Source of the DNA: Streptomyces globisporus
Lineage (GTDB): Bacteria; Actinomycetota; Actinomycetes; Streptomycetales; Streptomycetaceae
Direction of reading: 5' to 3'
Assembly: GCA_014649555.1 (NCBI GenBank)
Contig: BMTG01000006.1
Coordinates: forward strand, 310,001 to 374,000
Length of the DNA stretch: 64,000 bases
The notes under the pieces were generated by a model. The model was not told where the DNA came from. It was given only the letters and a program-made list of their open reading frames with translations, and made no database searches. This document shows positions 16,160-24,368 of this stretch, piece after piece. Positions within the stretch are counted from its first letter, which is position 1; each line of letters begins with the position of its first letter. The translations under genes were made by a program, and so were the position numbers.

Positions 16160-16209
16160 ACGCGCCATAATGCCCGGACCGCAATGACGGTCCGGGCATT
16201 ATGGCGCGT
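16160..16209. repeat. Perfect inverted repeat with 22-bp arms between divergent genes
   Basis: Bases 16160-16181 and 16188-16209 are exact inverted repeats (core CGCGCCATAATGCCCGGACC) around the loop CAATGA. This is terminator-strength, yet it sits between two divergently transcribed genes (helD and the SRPBCC gene), where no transcript needs to end. It may act as an insulator, a leader attenuator or a protein-binding cruciform. Confidence 0.8.
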
Positions 16210-16326
16210 GCGGAAGCGGGGGCGGCCGGGATGCAGTGCTCCTCGGCGTGCACTCCCGGCAGGCCCGTCCGACACTGATGGCGGACGACTGATTCGGCGC
16301 CGCGTCCCATCAGACCGGAGAGAGCC

Positions 16327-16773
16327 ATGAGCACACAGTTCGAAGCAACGGTCGACATCGACCGCCCCATCGAGGAAGTCTTCGCCTATCTCGCGGACGG
16401 TCAGCACGACCCGGAGTTCAGCCCACGCGTCCAGCGCATCGAGAAGACACCGAACGGCCCGACCCACGTCGGCACCGTTTTCCGCAGCACCGTCAAAGAC
16501 GCGGGCATGACCACGCGGCGTGATTTCGAGATCAGCGAACTGGTCGCTCCGACCCGTATCCGCTGGCAGGAACAGTCCCAAAACCTCATCACGGCGGCCG
16601 AGGGCGGCTACGACCTCGAAGCCACACCGGACGGCGGCACCCACGTGAGGCTCTTCAACGTCCTGGAGGGCCACGGAGTCGGCAAACTGCTGGTCGGATT
16701 CGCGGGAAGCGCGGCCCGCAAGGACGCACCTGCGTTCGGCCGGCGCATCAAGGAGGCGGTCGAAGGGACCTGA
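16327..16773 (+). CDS. SRPBCC (START-like) family protein
   Basis: A 148-residue single-domain protein with the polyketide-cyclase/START-like pattern: FEATVDIDRPIEEVFAYLADGQHDPEFSPRVQRIE at the N-terminus, central strands FEISELVAPTRIRWQEQS, and a C-terminal helix LVGFAGSAARKDAPAFGRRIKEAVEGT. These domains bind hydrophobic ligands in a deep pocket. Standalone members like this have no assigned function. GGAGAG precedes the ATG. It converges on a small zinc-ribbon-like gene. Confidence 0.82.
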   Translation: MSTQFEATVDIDRPIEEVFAYLADGQHDPEFSPRVQRIEKTPNGPTHVGTVFRSTVKDAGMTTRRDFEISELVAPTRIRWQEQSQNLITAAEGGYDLEATPDGGTHVRLFNVLEGHGVGKLLVGFAGSAARKDAPAFGRRIKEAVEGT

Positions 16774-16780
16774 TCCGCCG

Positions 16781-16993
16781 TCAGTCCGGAAGGGGGACGC
16801 GGATCACCGGGTCGAACGGGTGCTTGTTGAAGCCGCTGCGCACATTGCGGCACTCCGGAGCCTCGCACATGAAGAACTCATCGACGCTCCGGCGGCCCGT
16901 CCGGCCGCGGAGCCAGGTCTTCTCCGTGGCAGTGAGGGAGCGGTGCTGTTCATCGGAATCACACGTGTAGCAGTACATGGCGCGGGCCGGCAC
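16781..16993 (-). CDS. Small hypothetical protein with paired cysteines (possible zinc ribbon)
   Basis: A 70-residue frame starting at GTG 16993, with AGGAGG 4 nt upstream; an internal ATG at 16978 gives 65 residues. The product has a CYTC pair near the start and MCEAPEC about 30 residues later, spacing compatible with a single four-cysteine zinc knuckle. The end is NKHPFDPVIRVPLPD. Such small proteins are frequent in Streptomyces; no function is known to me. It is convergent with the SRPBCC gene, with a 7-nt gap. Confidence 0.6.
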   Translation of the reverse strand: MPARAMYCYTCDSDEQHRSLTATEKTWLRGRTGRRSVDEFFMCEAPECRNVRSGFNKHPFDPVIRVPLPD

Positions 16994-17145
16994 GGGACCT
17001 CCTGAAGCGGGCGAACAGGCGGAAGGCGAAGCATATGAGGGCGCGCCGGGGAGGGGCAGGGTGCGACGCGCCAGAATCCGTCCGCACCGGCGCACGCGCC
17101 CGACCCGCCGGCGCGTCATCACGATCCGCGCCGGGAAACACGCGC

Positions 17146-17180
17146 CGCGGCGGCTCCCCTCTGTCCGGAGAGCCGCCGCG
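17146..17180 (-). terminator. Probable terminator of the GH30 gene
   Basis: CGCGGCGGCTC (17146-17156) and GAGCCGCCGCG (17170-17180) pair perfectly around a 13-nt loop, 17 nt beyond the GH30 stop. Confidence 0.7.
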
Positions 17181-17196
17181 ATCCCGGTCGCCCGCG

Positions 17197-19095
17197 TCAG
17201 CGGGTCAGGGAGAACACCTGGGCCGGGGAACCGGAGCAGGGCTGCTGCGAGAGCCTGGCCCCGTTGGCCGTCGAGGAGTTGTCGACGGCGAGGCACTTGC
17301 CGCTGTGGCGGGCGACGAAGCGGTACTGCCCGGCGCCGGCCAGGGCCTCCGGACGCCACTGCTGGTTGACACCACCCTGGTACGACCACAGATGCACCCT
17401 GGTGCCGTCGGCGGTCGCCCCCGGACCGCCGTCGACGTCCCAGGTCTTAGCGTTGTGCCGGTTCACCACCTGGTAGTGACCGGTGTCGGTCGGCCGGAAC
17501 TGCCAGCCCTGGTTGGCCCCGGTCCCGCAGGCCCACTGCTGCAGCGCCGTCCCGTCGGCCGTACCCCAGTCGGCCGCGTCCAGGCAGGCACCGCTGTTGG
17601 CGTTGCGCACCTGGTACCAGGCGGCGGGGTCGATCGACCCCACGGGCGGCTCGGTCGTTCCGCCGCTCCCGTCCCAGGTGAAGGTCGCGACGGCCCCCGC
17701 GGGCAGGGTGTAGGCGAGCGACCTGCCGTTGTCGGTCAGGGAGAACCGCTGCGATCCGGCAGCGGTGTTGACGACCACGGCCGCCCGGCTGCCGTCGCTG
17801 TTCTGGAAGGCGACGTTCTGCACCCCGCCCGCACCCTGGCTGGTGGAACCGATCCGCACCGCCCCCGCCTTGATGAACTTGGAGACATGGCCGAGGACAT
17901 AGAACTCGGCGTTGCGGGTGACCTGGCCGCCGTCGATCTCGACGATGCCGTTGCAGCGGTTGGTGCAGTGCCCCTGGTGGGGGCCGCCGTTCCGGTCAAG
18001 GGCGAGGTTCCAGTTGATGACCGTCTCGCCGCCGTTACGCATGTTCTGCACCACGAGGTTCTCGGCGTGCCACTTGAGCGTGTCGCCGAACGTCGTCGCC
18101 GGGGTCGCGCTGTCGGTGCCGGAGCACTCCGTGAAGAAGACCCGCTTCCCGGCGTCGGCGATCTGCTTCTGCGCGGCGGGCGCCCCGCCGTAGCAGTGGA
18201 ACGCGGCGCCGATGATCCGCTGGATGCCTGCCGTCCGGGCGAAGACGTCGAGCGGGTAGTTCGGGTGGTCCCAGTTGTGGTCGTAGGCCAGGATGTTGGT
18301 CGGCAGGTTCGCGGCGGTGAGCGTCCGGTCCAGGACCCGCAGGAAGTCCGCCTGCTGGGCCGAGGTCATGCTCATCGAGGGGTAACTGGTCGCGAACTCC
18401 GGCTCGTTCTGCGCGGTGAGATCGGTGAGCGTGATGCCCTCCTGCCCGTACGCCCTGATCGCCTTGACCAGGTAGTCGGCGTAGGTCTGGTAGTGCTCGG
18501 TGCGCAGACTCCCGCCGTTGAGCGAGTTGTTGGTCTTCATCCAGGCCGGGGGCGACCAGGGCGAGCCCATGAAGCGGATGGCCGGGTTGACGGCGGTGGC
18601 CTGCTTCAGTACCGGGATGATCTGGCTCCGGTCCCGGTCGATGGAGAAGGCGCCCCGGGTGTCCTCGTACGTGTACGGGTTGGTGTTCGCGTCGAAGTCG
18701 GTGCTGCCGAGGGGCTGGCGCAGGTAGTTGAGCCCGATGCCGTCGCCTTCCGTGGAGAAGAGCGACTTCAGCACCGAGGTCCGTTGCGCCTGGGGGAGGC
18801 CTTGGAGGAGATGGGCGGAGGCGCCCGTCACGGAGGCCCCCGCGCCGATGAACTTCTGCTCCTTGTTGTTCGCGTCGATCCGGATGTCGATCGCCTGGGG
18901 GGACCCGGTGAAGGGGACGTTCCCCTCCGGGGTGAGCTTCTTGGACCCGTCGGGTGTGGTGACCCACACCTGGGCGACCGGGTCGGCGGCCCGGGCGGTT
19001 CCGACGGCGCCGTCGACGCCGAGTGCGGCGACGGTCACGACGAGCGCGGCGCCGGCCGCGCGCGCTCTGAAACGCAGGGGAGTGGAGCTTGGCAT
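17197..19095 (-). CDS. Secreted glycoside hydrolase family 30 enzyme with ricin-type carbohydrate-binding domain
   Basis: A 632-residue exported enzyme. The signal peptide ends near residue 36 (GTARA/AD). The catalytic TIM barrel shows the acid/base Glu at about 231 (TAQNEPEFA) and the nucleophile Glu at about 323 (FFTECSG), with SPWSPPAWMK and GAAFHCYGG typical of GH30. A small beta-sandwich follows, then a ricin B-type lectin/CBM13 domain (about 495-632) with repeated QQW and NQGWQF motifs. GH30 members cleave glucosylceramide, beta-1,6-glucan or glucuronoxylan; overall resemblance favours the beta-1,6-glucanase/glucosylceramidase side, but this is not decisive. AAGGAGAG precedes the ATG. 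It is divergent from a TetR gene and ends in a terminator. Confidence 0.9.
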   Translation of the reverse strand: MPSSTPLRFRARAAGAALVVTVAALGVDGAVGTARAADPVAQVWVTTPDGSKKLTPEGNVPFTGSPQAIDIRIDANNKEQKFIGAGASVTGASAHLLQGLPQAQRTSVLKSLFSTEGDGIGLNYLRQPLGSTDFDANTNPYTYEDTRGAFSIDRDRSQIIPVLKQATAVNPAIRFMGSPWSPPAWMKTNNSLNGGSLRTEHYQTYADYLVKAIRAYGQEGITLTDLTAQNEPEFATSYPSMSMTSAQQADFLRVLDRTLTAANLPTNILAYDHNWDHPNYPLDVFARTAGIQRIIGAAFHCYGGAPAAQKQIADAGKRVFFTECSGTDSATPATTFGDTLKWHAENLVVQNMRNGGETVINWNLALDRNGGPHQGHCTNRCNGIVEIDGGQVTRNAEFYVLGHVSKFIKAGAVRIGSTSQGAGGVQNVAFQNSDGSRAAVVVNTAAGSQRFSLTDNGRSLAYTLPAGAVATFTWDGSGGTTEPPVGSIDPAAWYQVRNANSGACLDAADWGTADGTALQQWACGTGANQGWQFRPTDTGHYQVVNRHNAKTWDVDGGPGATADGTRVHLWSYQGGVNQQWRPEALAGAGQYRFVARHSGKCLAVDNSSTANGARLSQQPCSGSPAQVFSLTR

Positions 19096-19221
19096 GGTGG
19101 CGGCTCTCCTTGGGTTCGTACCTGCTGACAGGCGGCACCCCGGCGGGCGGAGGGCGCGGCGGACGCCTCGCTCCGGGCGTGCCGGTCACAGAGGGCGGGA
19201 CAACGGCATGAAAGCACACCC

Positions 19222-19235
19222 ACTAAGTGGTTAGT
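19222..19235. promoter_or_regulatory. Palindromic candidate operator between GH30 and TetR genes
   Basis: ACTAAGTGGTTAGT is a perfect 5+5 palindrome with a 4-nt centre, followed directly by a partial repeat AAGTA. It lies in the 216-bp divergent gap, about 127 nt upstream of the GH30 start. Confidence 0.5.
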
Positions 19236-19311
19236 AAGTAGCCGGCCCCGGTGTTCTCGCGCGCTGTCCTGAAGATCTTCATCAGGGCTCCGGCAGGCTT
19301 AAGCTGATCCG

Positions 19312-19974
19312 GTGAGCAACCAGTCAGTGAGCAGAGCGGCACGTAGCCCGGCGGGCCCCCGCACGCCGCGCAGCCCGGAAGCCCGGCAGCGGCAGCAGGA
19401 CATCCTGGCCATCGCCATGGACACCTTCGCCGCCCGTGGCTACAACAACGCCTCGCTCGCCGAGATCGCGGACCGGGTCGGCCTCACCCAGGCAGGGGTG
19501 CTGCACTACTTCCGCTCCAAGGCCCTGCTCCTCACCAGCGTGCTCGAACTGCGCGACCAGCGGGACATCGAGCAGCTCGGCCCCGACCGCCCCCAGGGGC
19601 TGGACTTCCTGCGCCACCTGGTGAACACCGCGCTGCGCAACGCGGAGCGCGAGGGCATCGTCCGGCTGTACGCGGTGCTCTCGGCGGAGTCCGTCACCGA
19701 CGACCACCCCGCCCAGGACTACTTCCGCGACCGCTACGACGGGCTGCGCGCCTTCGTCGCCGACGCCCTGCGCGAGGCCTGCGAACTGCCCGCCGACCGC
19801 GCGGAGTCGGCCGACAACGCGGCCAACGCCATCATCGCGGTCATGGACGGGCTTCAGGTCCAATGGCTTCTGGCCCCGGAATCCGTGGACATGGCCGCCT
19901 CGACCGATCTCGTGGTCACCTCACTGCTCGCGACCCTCGCCCCCGATCGTTTCGGCCCGCACACGGCAGGCTGA
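19312..19974 (+). CDS. TetR-family regulator, probable controller of the divergent GH30 gene
   Basis: A 220-residue repressor-type protein. After about 20 disordered residues comes the DNA-binding domain ARQRQQDILAIAMDTFAARGYNNASLAEIADRVGLTQAGVLHYFRSKALLLTSVL (about 23-77). The C-terminal domain has FRDRYDGLRAFVADAL and AIIAVMDGLQVQWLLAPESVDM, a pattern seen in TetR proteins next to Streptomyces glycosidase genes. The GTG at 19312 gives the expected length. The inducer is unknown but could be a sugar released by the GH30 enzyme. It converges on the MerR gene, 36 nt away. Confidence 0.85.
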   Translation: MSNQSVSRAARSPAGPRTPRSPEARQRQQDILAIAMDTFAARGYNNASLAEIADRVGLTQAGVLHYFRSKALLLTSVLELRDQRDIEQLGPDRPQGLDFLRHLVNTALRNAEREGIVRLYAVLSAESVTDDHPAQDYFRDRYDGLRAFVADALREACELPADRAESADNAANAIIAVMDGLQVQWLLAPESVDMAASTDLVVTSLLATLAPDRFGPHTAG

Positions 19975-20010
19975 GGGCCGGGCGGCCCCGCCGAGGGCGG
20001 GCCGGGCCGG

Positions 20011-21048
20011 CTACGCGCGGGCGACGGAAACCGGCGCCTCACCGACGGGCCCGCGCCGCGCGCCCCCCTGGCCGGCCGCCACCTCCACCTGCGCCTCCAG
20101 GGAGGCGAGCAGCCAGTCGTGCGCCGACCCCGGGGTCGGCTCGGGTGGACCGCCGGAAGCGCTGATCACCTCGGCCGTCAGCTCCCAGTACCGGTCGATG
20201 CGGGGATCGTCCGCGAGCCGTCCCGCCAGCACGCGGCGGAACGCGGGCGTGTCCCGGGCGCCGTACGTGCTCGCGTACGCGTCCACGAACCCGTCCAGCG
20301 CCTCACCGGGGGAGGGCTCCGCGCCGCGGCGCTGTTCCGCGCCCGCCAGGTCGTACGCCTCCGCCAGGCCCGCGTACAGCACGGCCGACGCACGTGCCCC
20401 CGCCACGCCGTGCGCCCGGGGCTGACAGGAGCCGACCCCCGCACCGCCGCCGCACGGCCGGGTCACGAAGGCATGCAGCCGGGCGAAGGCCAGGACCTGG
20501 CCCGGCCGGGGGTCGTCGGGCGGGGGAGGAACCGCTGCCTCCAGGAACGCGGTGACGGACCGGGCGGGCATGCGGGGCGGCAGCCACGCACGCCAGAAGC
20601 GGGCCAGTGAGGCGGTGCTCGGCGGGGCGGCGACCGCCCCGACGAGCCGTAGCCGGCCGGGCCGTTCGGCCGGCGGGCACTCCTGTACGAGCCTCAGCGC
20701 GGCCTCCCGCCAGCGCAGTGCGGCGAGTTCGGACCCCAGGACCCGCAGCCGGCCGGCCACGGCGTCCTCCAGTGCGCCACCCGCCCCGGTCCCTTCCCGT
20801 CCGTCCTGCGCGTCCTGCTCGTCGAGGATGCGGCGCACTTCGGGAACCGACAGATCCAGGCCCCGCAGTGAGCGGATCATGCCGAGCCGCTCCACGGCGT
20901 CCGGACCGTATCTGCGGTGCCCGCCGGCGCTCCGGGACGCCTCCGGCAGAAGCCCGCGGTCCGAGTAGAAGCGGACGGTCTTGACGCTGACACCCAGGTG
21001 CTCGGCCAGTTCACCGATGGTGCACAGACCGTCGTGCGACGAGAACAC
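20011..21048 (-). CDS. MerR-family transcriptional regulator
   Basis: A 345-residue regulator. The MerR winged helix CTIGELAEHLGVSVKTVRFYSDRGLLPEASRSAGGHRRYGPDAVERL occupies about residues 8-55, followed by the dimerisation helix region. The long C-terminal part (about 120-345) is helical and resembles the uncharacterised extension of actinobacterial MerR proteins rather than a metal-binding loop; no cysteine cluster suggests metal sensing. GTG 21048 is favoured by GGAGG 5 nt upstream; GTG 21060 is the longest option. It is divergent from the tandem hydrolase, which it probably regulates. Confidence 0.8.
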   Translation of the reverse strand: MFSSHDGLCTIGELAEHLGVSVKTVRFYSDRGLLPEASRSAGGHRRYGPDAVERLGMIRSLRGLDLSVPEVRRILDEQDAQDGREGTGAGGALEDAVAGRLRVLGSELAALRWREAALRLVQECPPAERPGRLRLVGAVAAPPSTASLARFWRAWLPPRMPARSVTAFLEAAVPPPPDDPRPGQVLAFARLHAFVTRPCGGGAGVGSCQPRAHGVAGARASAVLYAGLAEAYDLAGAEQRRGAEPSPGEALDGFVDAYASTYGARDTPAFRRVLAGRLADDPRIDRYWELTAEVISASGGPPEPTPGSAHDWLLASLEAQVEVAAGQGGARRGPVGEAPVSVARA

Positions 21049-21142
21049 TTGAACCTCCACCAGGGGGAGTTCCTACGGTACCGGCGAGCGCGGCCGGGAG
21101 TTTCGGGCCGGTGCGCGGGAGTCAGTGTGACGAGGAGGGACC

Positions 21143-22681
21143 ATGACCGTATTCATCCTGGTGGCCGGGGCGTTCACCGGACCGCACGTGTGGCGGGACA
21201 CCGCCGCGCGACTGACGGCGGAAGGCGCCGAGGTCCACACAGTGGCGCTCACCGGACTGGGCAGGCCCCCGGCCGTCGAGGGCGCGGCCGTGGACCTGGA
21301 GACCCACGTCGCGGACGTGCTCGCGGTGATCGACCCGGTGATCGACGCGGCGGCGGAGCCCGGCGGGGGGATCGTGCTCGTCGGCCACGACTACGGCATC
21401 CACCCGGTGCTCGGCGCGGCCGACCGCCGGGCCCGGTCGATCGCCCGGATCGTGTACCTGGACTCGGGGATGCCGCAGGACGGCGTCCCCGCGCTGGCGG
21501 CCGTGCCCGACCAGCTCCTGCGCGAGGAGATGGCGGAACGCGCCACAGGCAGCGGGGGCGGTGTGATGGGAGGCGAACTGCCGCCACCGGCCAGGGATGA
21601 GTGGCCCCGCTGGGGAAGCACCGAGGGCCTCTCCGAGGCGGCAATCGACGAGCTCACCGCCCTCGCGGCGCCGCAGCCGCTGGGCACACTGCTCCAACCG
21701 CTGCGCCTCACCGGCGCCGTGGCCGAGGTACCCGCGACGGGGGTGCTGTGCACCGCCAACGGGCCGGGCGTCGAGATGCTCCAGATCATGGTGGACGTCG
21801 GCACCCCCGCCCTCGCGGCGCTCGCCGACGCCCGGGTGACCTTCTTCGAACTGCCCACGGGACACTGGCCGATGCTCTCCTGCCCCGAGACGCTGGCCGG
21901 GACCCTGACCGACGCCGCGTCCGGCGGAGGGCACCTGCTGACCCCCGCCGACGCCGGCCGCACGCCGGCCCATCTGCGGCCGTTCCTCCTCGACGTACCC
22001 GAACGGCCACGCGAGCGGACCGGGAACACCGACCTCTATCTGCCGGACGGTCCGGGGCCGCACCCGGCCGTGGTGTTCGTGCACGGCGGCCCGGTGCCCG
22101 CCGAGGCGAGGCCCACGCCCCGGGACTGGCCGACCCTGACGGGATACGCACGCCAGGTCGCCGGAGAGGGAGTCGTGGGCGTGACGCTCGACCACCGTCT
22201 GCACGCCGTGACCGACTACGAGCGGGCCGCCGCGGACGTGGCCGACGCGGTGGACCGGGTGCGCGCCGATCCGCGGGTGGACGCGGACCGGGTCGCCCTG
22301 TGGTTCTTCTCGGGCGGGGGCCCGATCACGGCGGAGTGGCTGACGGACCCGCCGGCGTGGCTGCGCTGCGTGGCCGCGAACTACCCGATCCTGGCGCCAC
22401 TGCCGGGCTGGGGGCTGACCGGCTCCCGCTTCCACCCCGTCCGGGCGCTCTCCCGCGCCGGTGATCTTCCCGTCGTCCTGGTCCGCGCGGGCCGGGAGAG
22501 CGCCGAGATCGCCGCCACCGTCGAGGAGTTCGTGGCCGAGGCCGCCCGCTGCGGGGCGAACCTGGAGATCATCGACGTACCGGAGGGGCGGCACGGCTTC
22601 GAGACGCTCGACCCGGCCGACGGGGCGCGCGAGGCCGTGCGCCGCGCGGTGGGCGCCGTGACGGCCCGTCTGAAGGGGTGA
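21143..22681 (+). CDS. Tandem alpha/beta hydrolase (two fused hydrolase domains)
   Basis: A 512-residue fusion. Domain 1 (about 1-255) resembles EstC/methylesterase-type hydrolases: MTVFILVAGAFTGPHVWRDTA, VALTGLGRP and LPTGHWPMLSCPE with the catalytic His. Its nucleophile elbow reads VGHDYG (Asp 83) where relatives have GHSYG; Asp is the nucleophile in epoxide hydrolases and haloalkane dehalogenases, so another chemistry is possible. Domain 2 (about 275-512) is dienelactone-hydrolase-like, with VFVHGGPVP, Ser in WFFSGGGP and a late His in EGRHGFET. GGAGG sits 5-9 nt before the ATG. The MerR gene is divergent. The fused layout is unusual, and the substrate is unknown. Confidence 0.82.
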   Translation: MTVFILVAGAFTGPHVWRDTAARLTAEGAEVHTVALTGLGRPPAVEGAAVDLETHVADVLAVIDPVIDAAAEPGGGIVLVGHDYGIHPVLGAADRRARSIARIVYLDSGMPQDGVPALAAVPDQLLREEMAERATGSGGGVMGGELPPPARDEWPRWGSTEGLSEAAIDELTALAAPQPLGTLLQPLRLTGAVAEVPATGVLCTANGPGVEMLQIMVDVGTPALAALADARVTFFELPTGHWPMLSCPETLAGTLTDAASGGGHLLTPADAGRTPAHLRPFLLDVPERPRERTGNTDLYLPDGPGPHPAVVFVHGGPVPAEARPTPRDWPTLTGYARQVAGEGVVGVTLDHRLHAVTDYERAAADVADAVDRVRADPRVDADRVALWFFSGGGPITAEWLTDPPAWLRCVAANYPILAPLPGWGLTGSRFHPVRALSRAGDLPVVLVRAGRESAEIAATVEEFVAEAARCGANLEIIDVPEGRHGFETLDPADGAREAVRRAVGAVTARLKG

Positions 22682-22685
22682 GAGA

Positions 22686-22717
22686 CCGGGCCACGGCTCT
22701 CTCGGGCCGTGGCCCGG
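22686..22717. terminator. Bidirectional terminator between the tandem hydrolase and ohr
   Basis: CCGGGCCACGG and CCGTGGCCCGG pair perfectly around a 10-nt loop in the gap between two convergent genes. Confidence 0.75.
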
Positions 22718-22753
22718 CCTGCCACCCCTGGGTCAGGGCGTCCGCGCGGTCGG

Positions 22754-23164
<411 letters not shown>

Positions 23165-23220
23165 GGGGTGACCCTCCTCTGGAGCCCCGACCCGGCTGGC
23201 CGTGGCTACGCATATAAAGA

Positions 23221-23245
23221 TTGCACACAACTAAGTTGTGCGCAA
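23221..23245. promoter_or_regulatory. OhrR operator palindrome
   Basis: The 25-bp dyad is centred on A 23233; the inner CACAACT / AGTTGTG arms are perfect and the outer TTGC / GCAA arms also match, with one mismatched pair. It lies in the ohr-ohrR gap, where OhrR dimers are known to bind in other bacteria. Confidence 0.85.
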
Positions 23246-23277
23246 CTCAATGGCGTATGCGGCGGTACGCTGGTTCC

Positions 23278-23766
23278 ATGACCACTGCTCCGAGCGCCTC
23301 GCCCGACCTCTCCGCCGTCCCCGACGACGAGCTGCTGCGGCTGGACCACCAGGTGTGCTTCTCGCTGCATGCCGCCTCGCGGGCGTTCGGCGGCTACTAC
23401 CGGCGGGCGCTGAAGGATCTTGGTCTGACCTACTCGCAGTACCTGGTCATGCTGGTCCTCTGGGAGCAGGGCCCGCAGCCGGTCAAAGCCATCGGCGAGC
23501 GCCTCCATCTCGACTCGGGGACCCTGTCGCCACTGCTGAAGCGATTGGAGAGCGCCGGACTGGTCCGTCGCGAACGCAGCCGCGAGGACGAGCGCTCCGT
23601 CGTGATCGACCTGACCGACGAGGGGGCGGGGCTGCGCGAGCGCGCCCTGTCCGTCCCTCGCGGCGTGCTCGCCGCCACCGGCCTGTCGCTGGAGGAAGTC
23701 CTCGGGCTGCAGGAAATCCTGGGCCGCCTCACGGGTGCGCTGGGGGAGGCGGCCGACGCCGACTGA
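23278..23766 (+). CDS. ohrR: MarR-family organic peroxide sensor OhrR
   Basis: A 162-residue MarR protein. Cys 27 (RLDHQVCFSLHAASR) is the reactive peroxide-sensing cysteine of OhrR. The winged helix is VKAIGERLHLDSGTLSPLLKRLESAGLVRRERSREDERSV (about 70-110), almost diagnostic for OhrR, including LDSGTLSPLLKRLE. Oxidation of Cys 27 releases DNA and induces ohr. Few other cysteines are present, consistent with one-Cys chemistry. The gene is divergent from ohr and converges on a TetR gene. Confidence 0.93.
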   Translation: MTTAPSASPDLSAVPDDELLRLDHQVCFSLHAASRAFGGYYRRALKDLGLTYSQYLVMLVLWEQGPQPVKAIGERLHLDSGTLSPLLKRLESAGLVRRERSREDERSVVIDLTDEGAGLRERALSVPRGVLAATGLSLEEVLGLQEILGRLTGALGEAADAD

Positions 23767-23785
23767 GCCAGGGGCCCGCCGGTTC

Positions 23786-24346
23786 TCAACCCTCCTCGTC
23801 GCTGCCGCCGTCCCGCGTCAGGGCGTCGGCGATCCGTTCGGCGACGGCCCGCCGCGTCTCAGGGCTGAGCTGCTGCGAGGTCAGGGAGTCGTAGAGCCAC
23901 AGGCCGTCCGCGGCGAGGCGGACGATGAACCGGTCGAGCGCGGCCGGGTCGTCGCCCGCCGACGCCGGGGGCGGCGCCCACCGCTCGGTCACGGCTTCCC
24001 AGACGGCCGAGTGTGCCGCGTTCGTCGAGCCTTCGAGCATGAGCAGGAGTTCCGCGCGGGTGGCGCTCTGGATGGCGACCTGGGTGTAGGCGGCCAGCCG
24101 TTCATCCCTCGTCGCCTCGGTCGCGGGCTTCCCCGCCGCCGCGACCAGGTCGGCTTCCCACCGGTCGGCCAGGTGCTGGTGGATCGCGAGGACGAGGTCG
24201 TCGCGCGTGGCGAAGTGGTAGAGGAGCCCGCCCTTGGTCAGCCCGGCCTCCGCGGCGACGGAGTCGAAGGTGACGCTCTTGACGCCCTCCCGCTGTACGA
24301 CCCGGGTGGCGGCTTCGAGGATCTGGCTTCGCTTACTGGTTCGCAT
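23786..24346 (-). CDS. TetR-family repressor of the upstream MFS pump
   Basis: A 186-residue TetR protein. The DNA-binding domain is RSQILEAATRVVQREGVKSVTFDSVAAEAGLTKGGLLYHFATRDDLVLAI (about 6-56), and GLWLYDSL in the C-terminal helices is typical of the TetR_C group found beside drug efflux genes. It starts 22 nt after the MFS stop on the same strand, so the two form an operon, presumably repressed through the perfect palindrome in front of the pump. Confidence 0.88.
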   Translation of the reverse strand: MRTSKRSQILEAATRVVQREGVKSVTFDSVAAEAGLTKGGLLYHFATRDDLVLAIHQHLADRWEADLVAAAGKPATEATRDERLAAYTQVAIQSATRAELLLMLEGSTNAAHSAVWEAVTERWAPPPASAGDDPAALDRFIVRLAADGLWLYDSLTSQQLSPETRRAVAERIADALTRDGGSDEEG

Positions 24347-24368
24347 GGTTCGCTCCGATGGCGTCGGG

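Noticed and set aside
17035-19128. Long plus-strand open frame opposite the GH30 gene
   Set aside because: No recognisable domain; the opposite frame is a clear GH30 enzyme with both catalytic glutamates.
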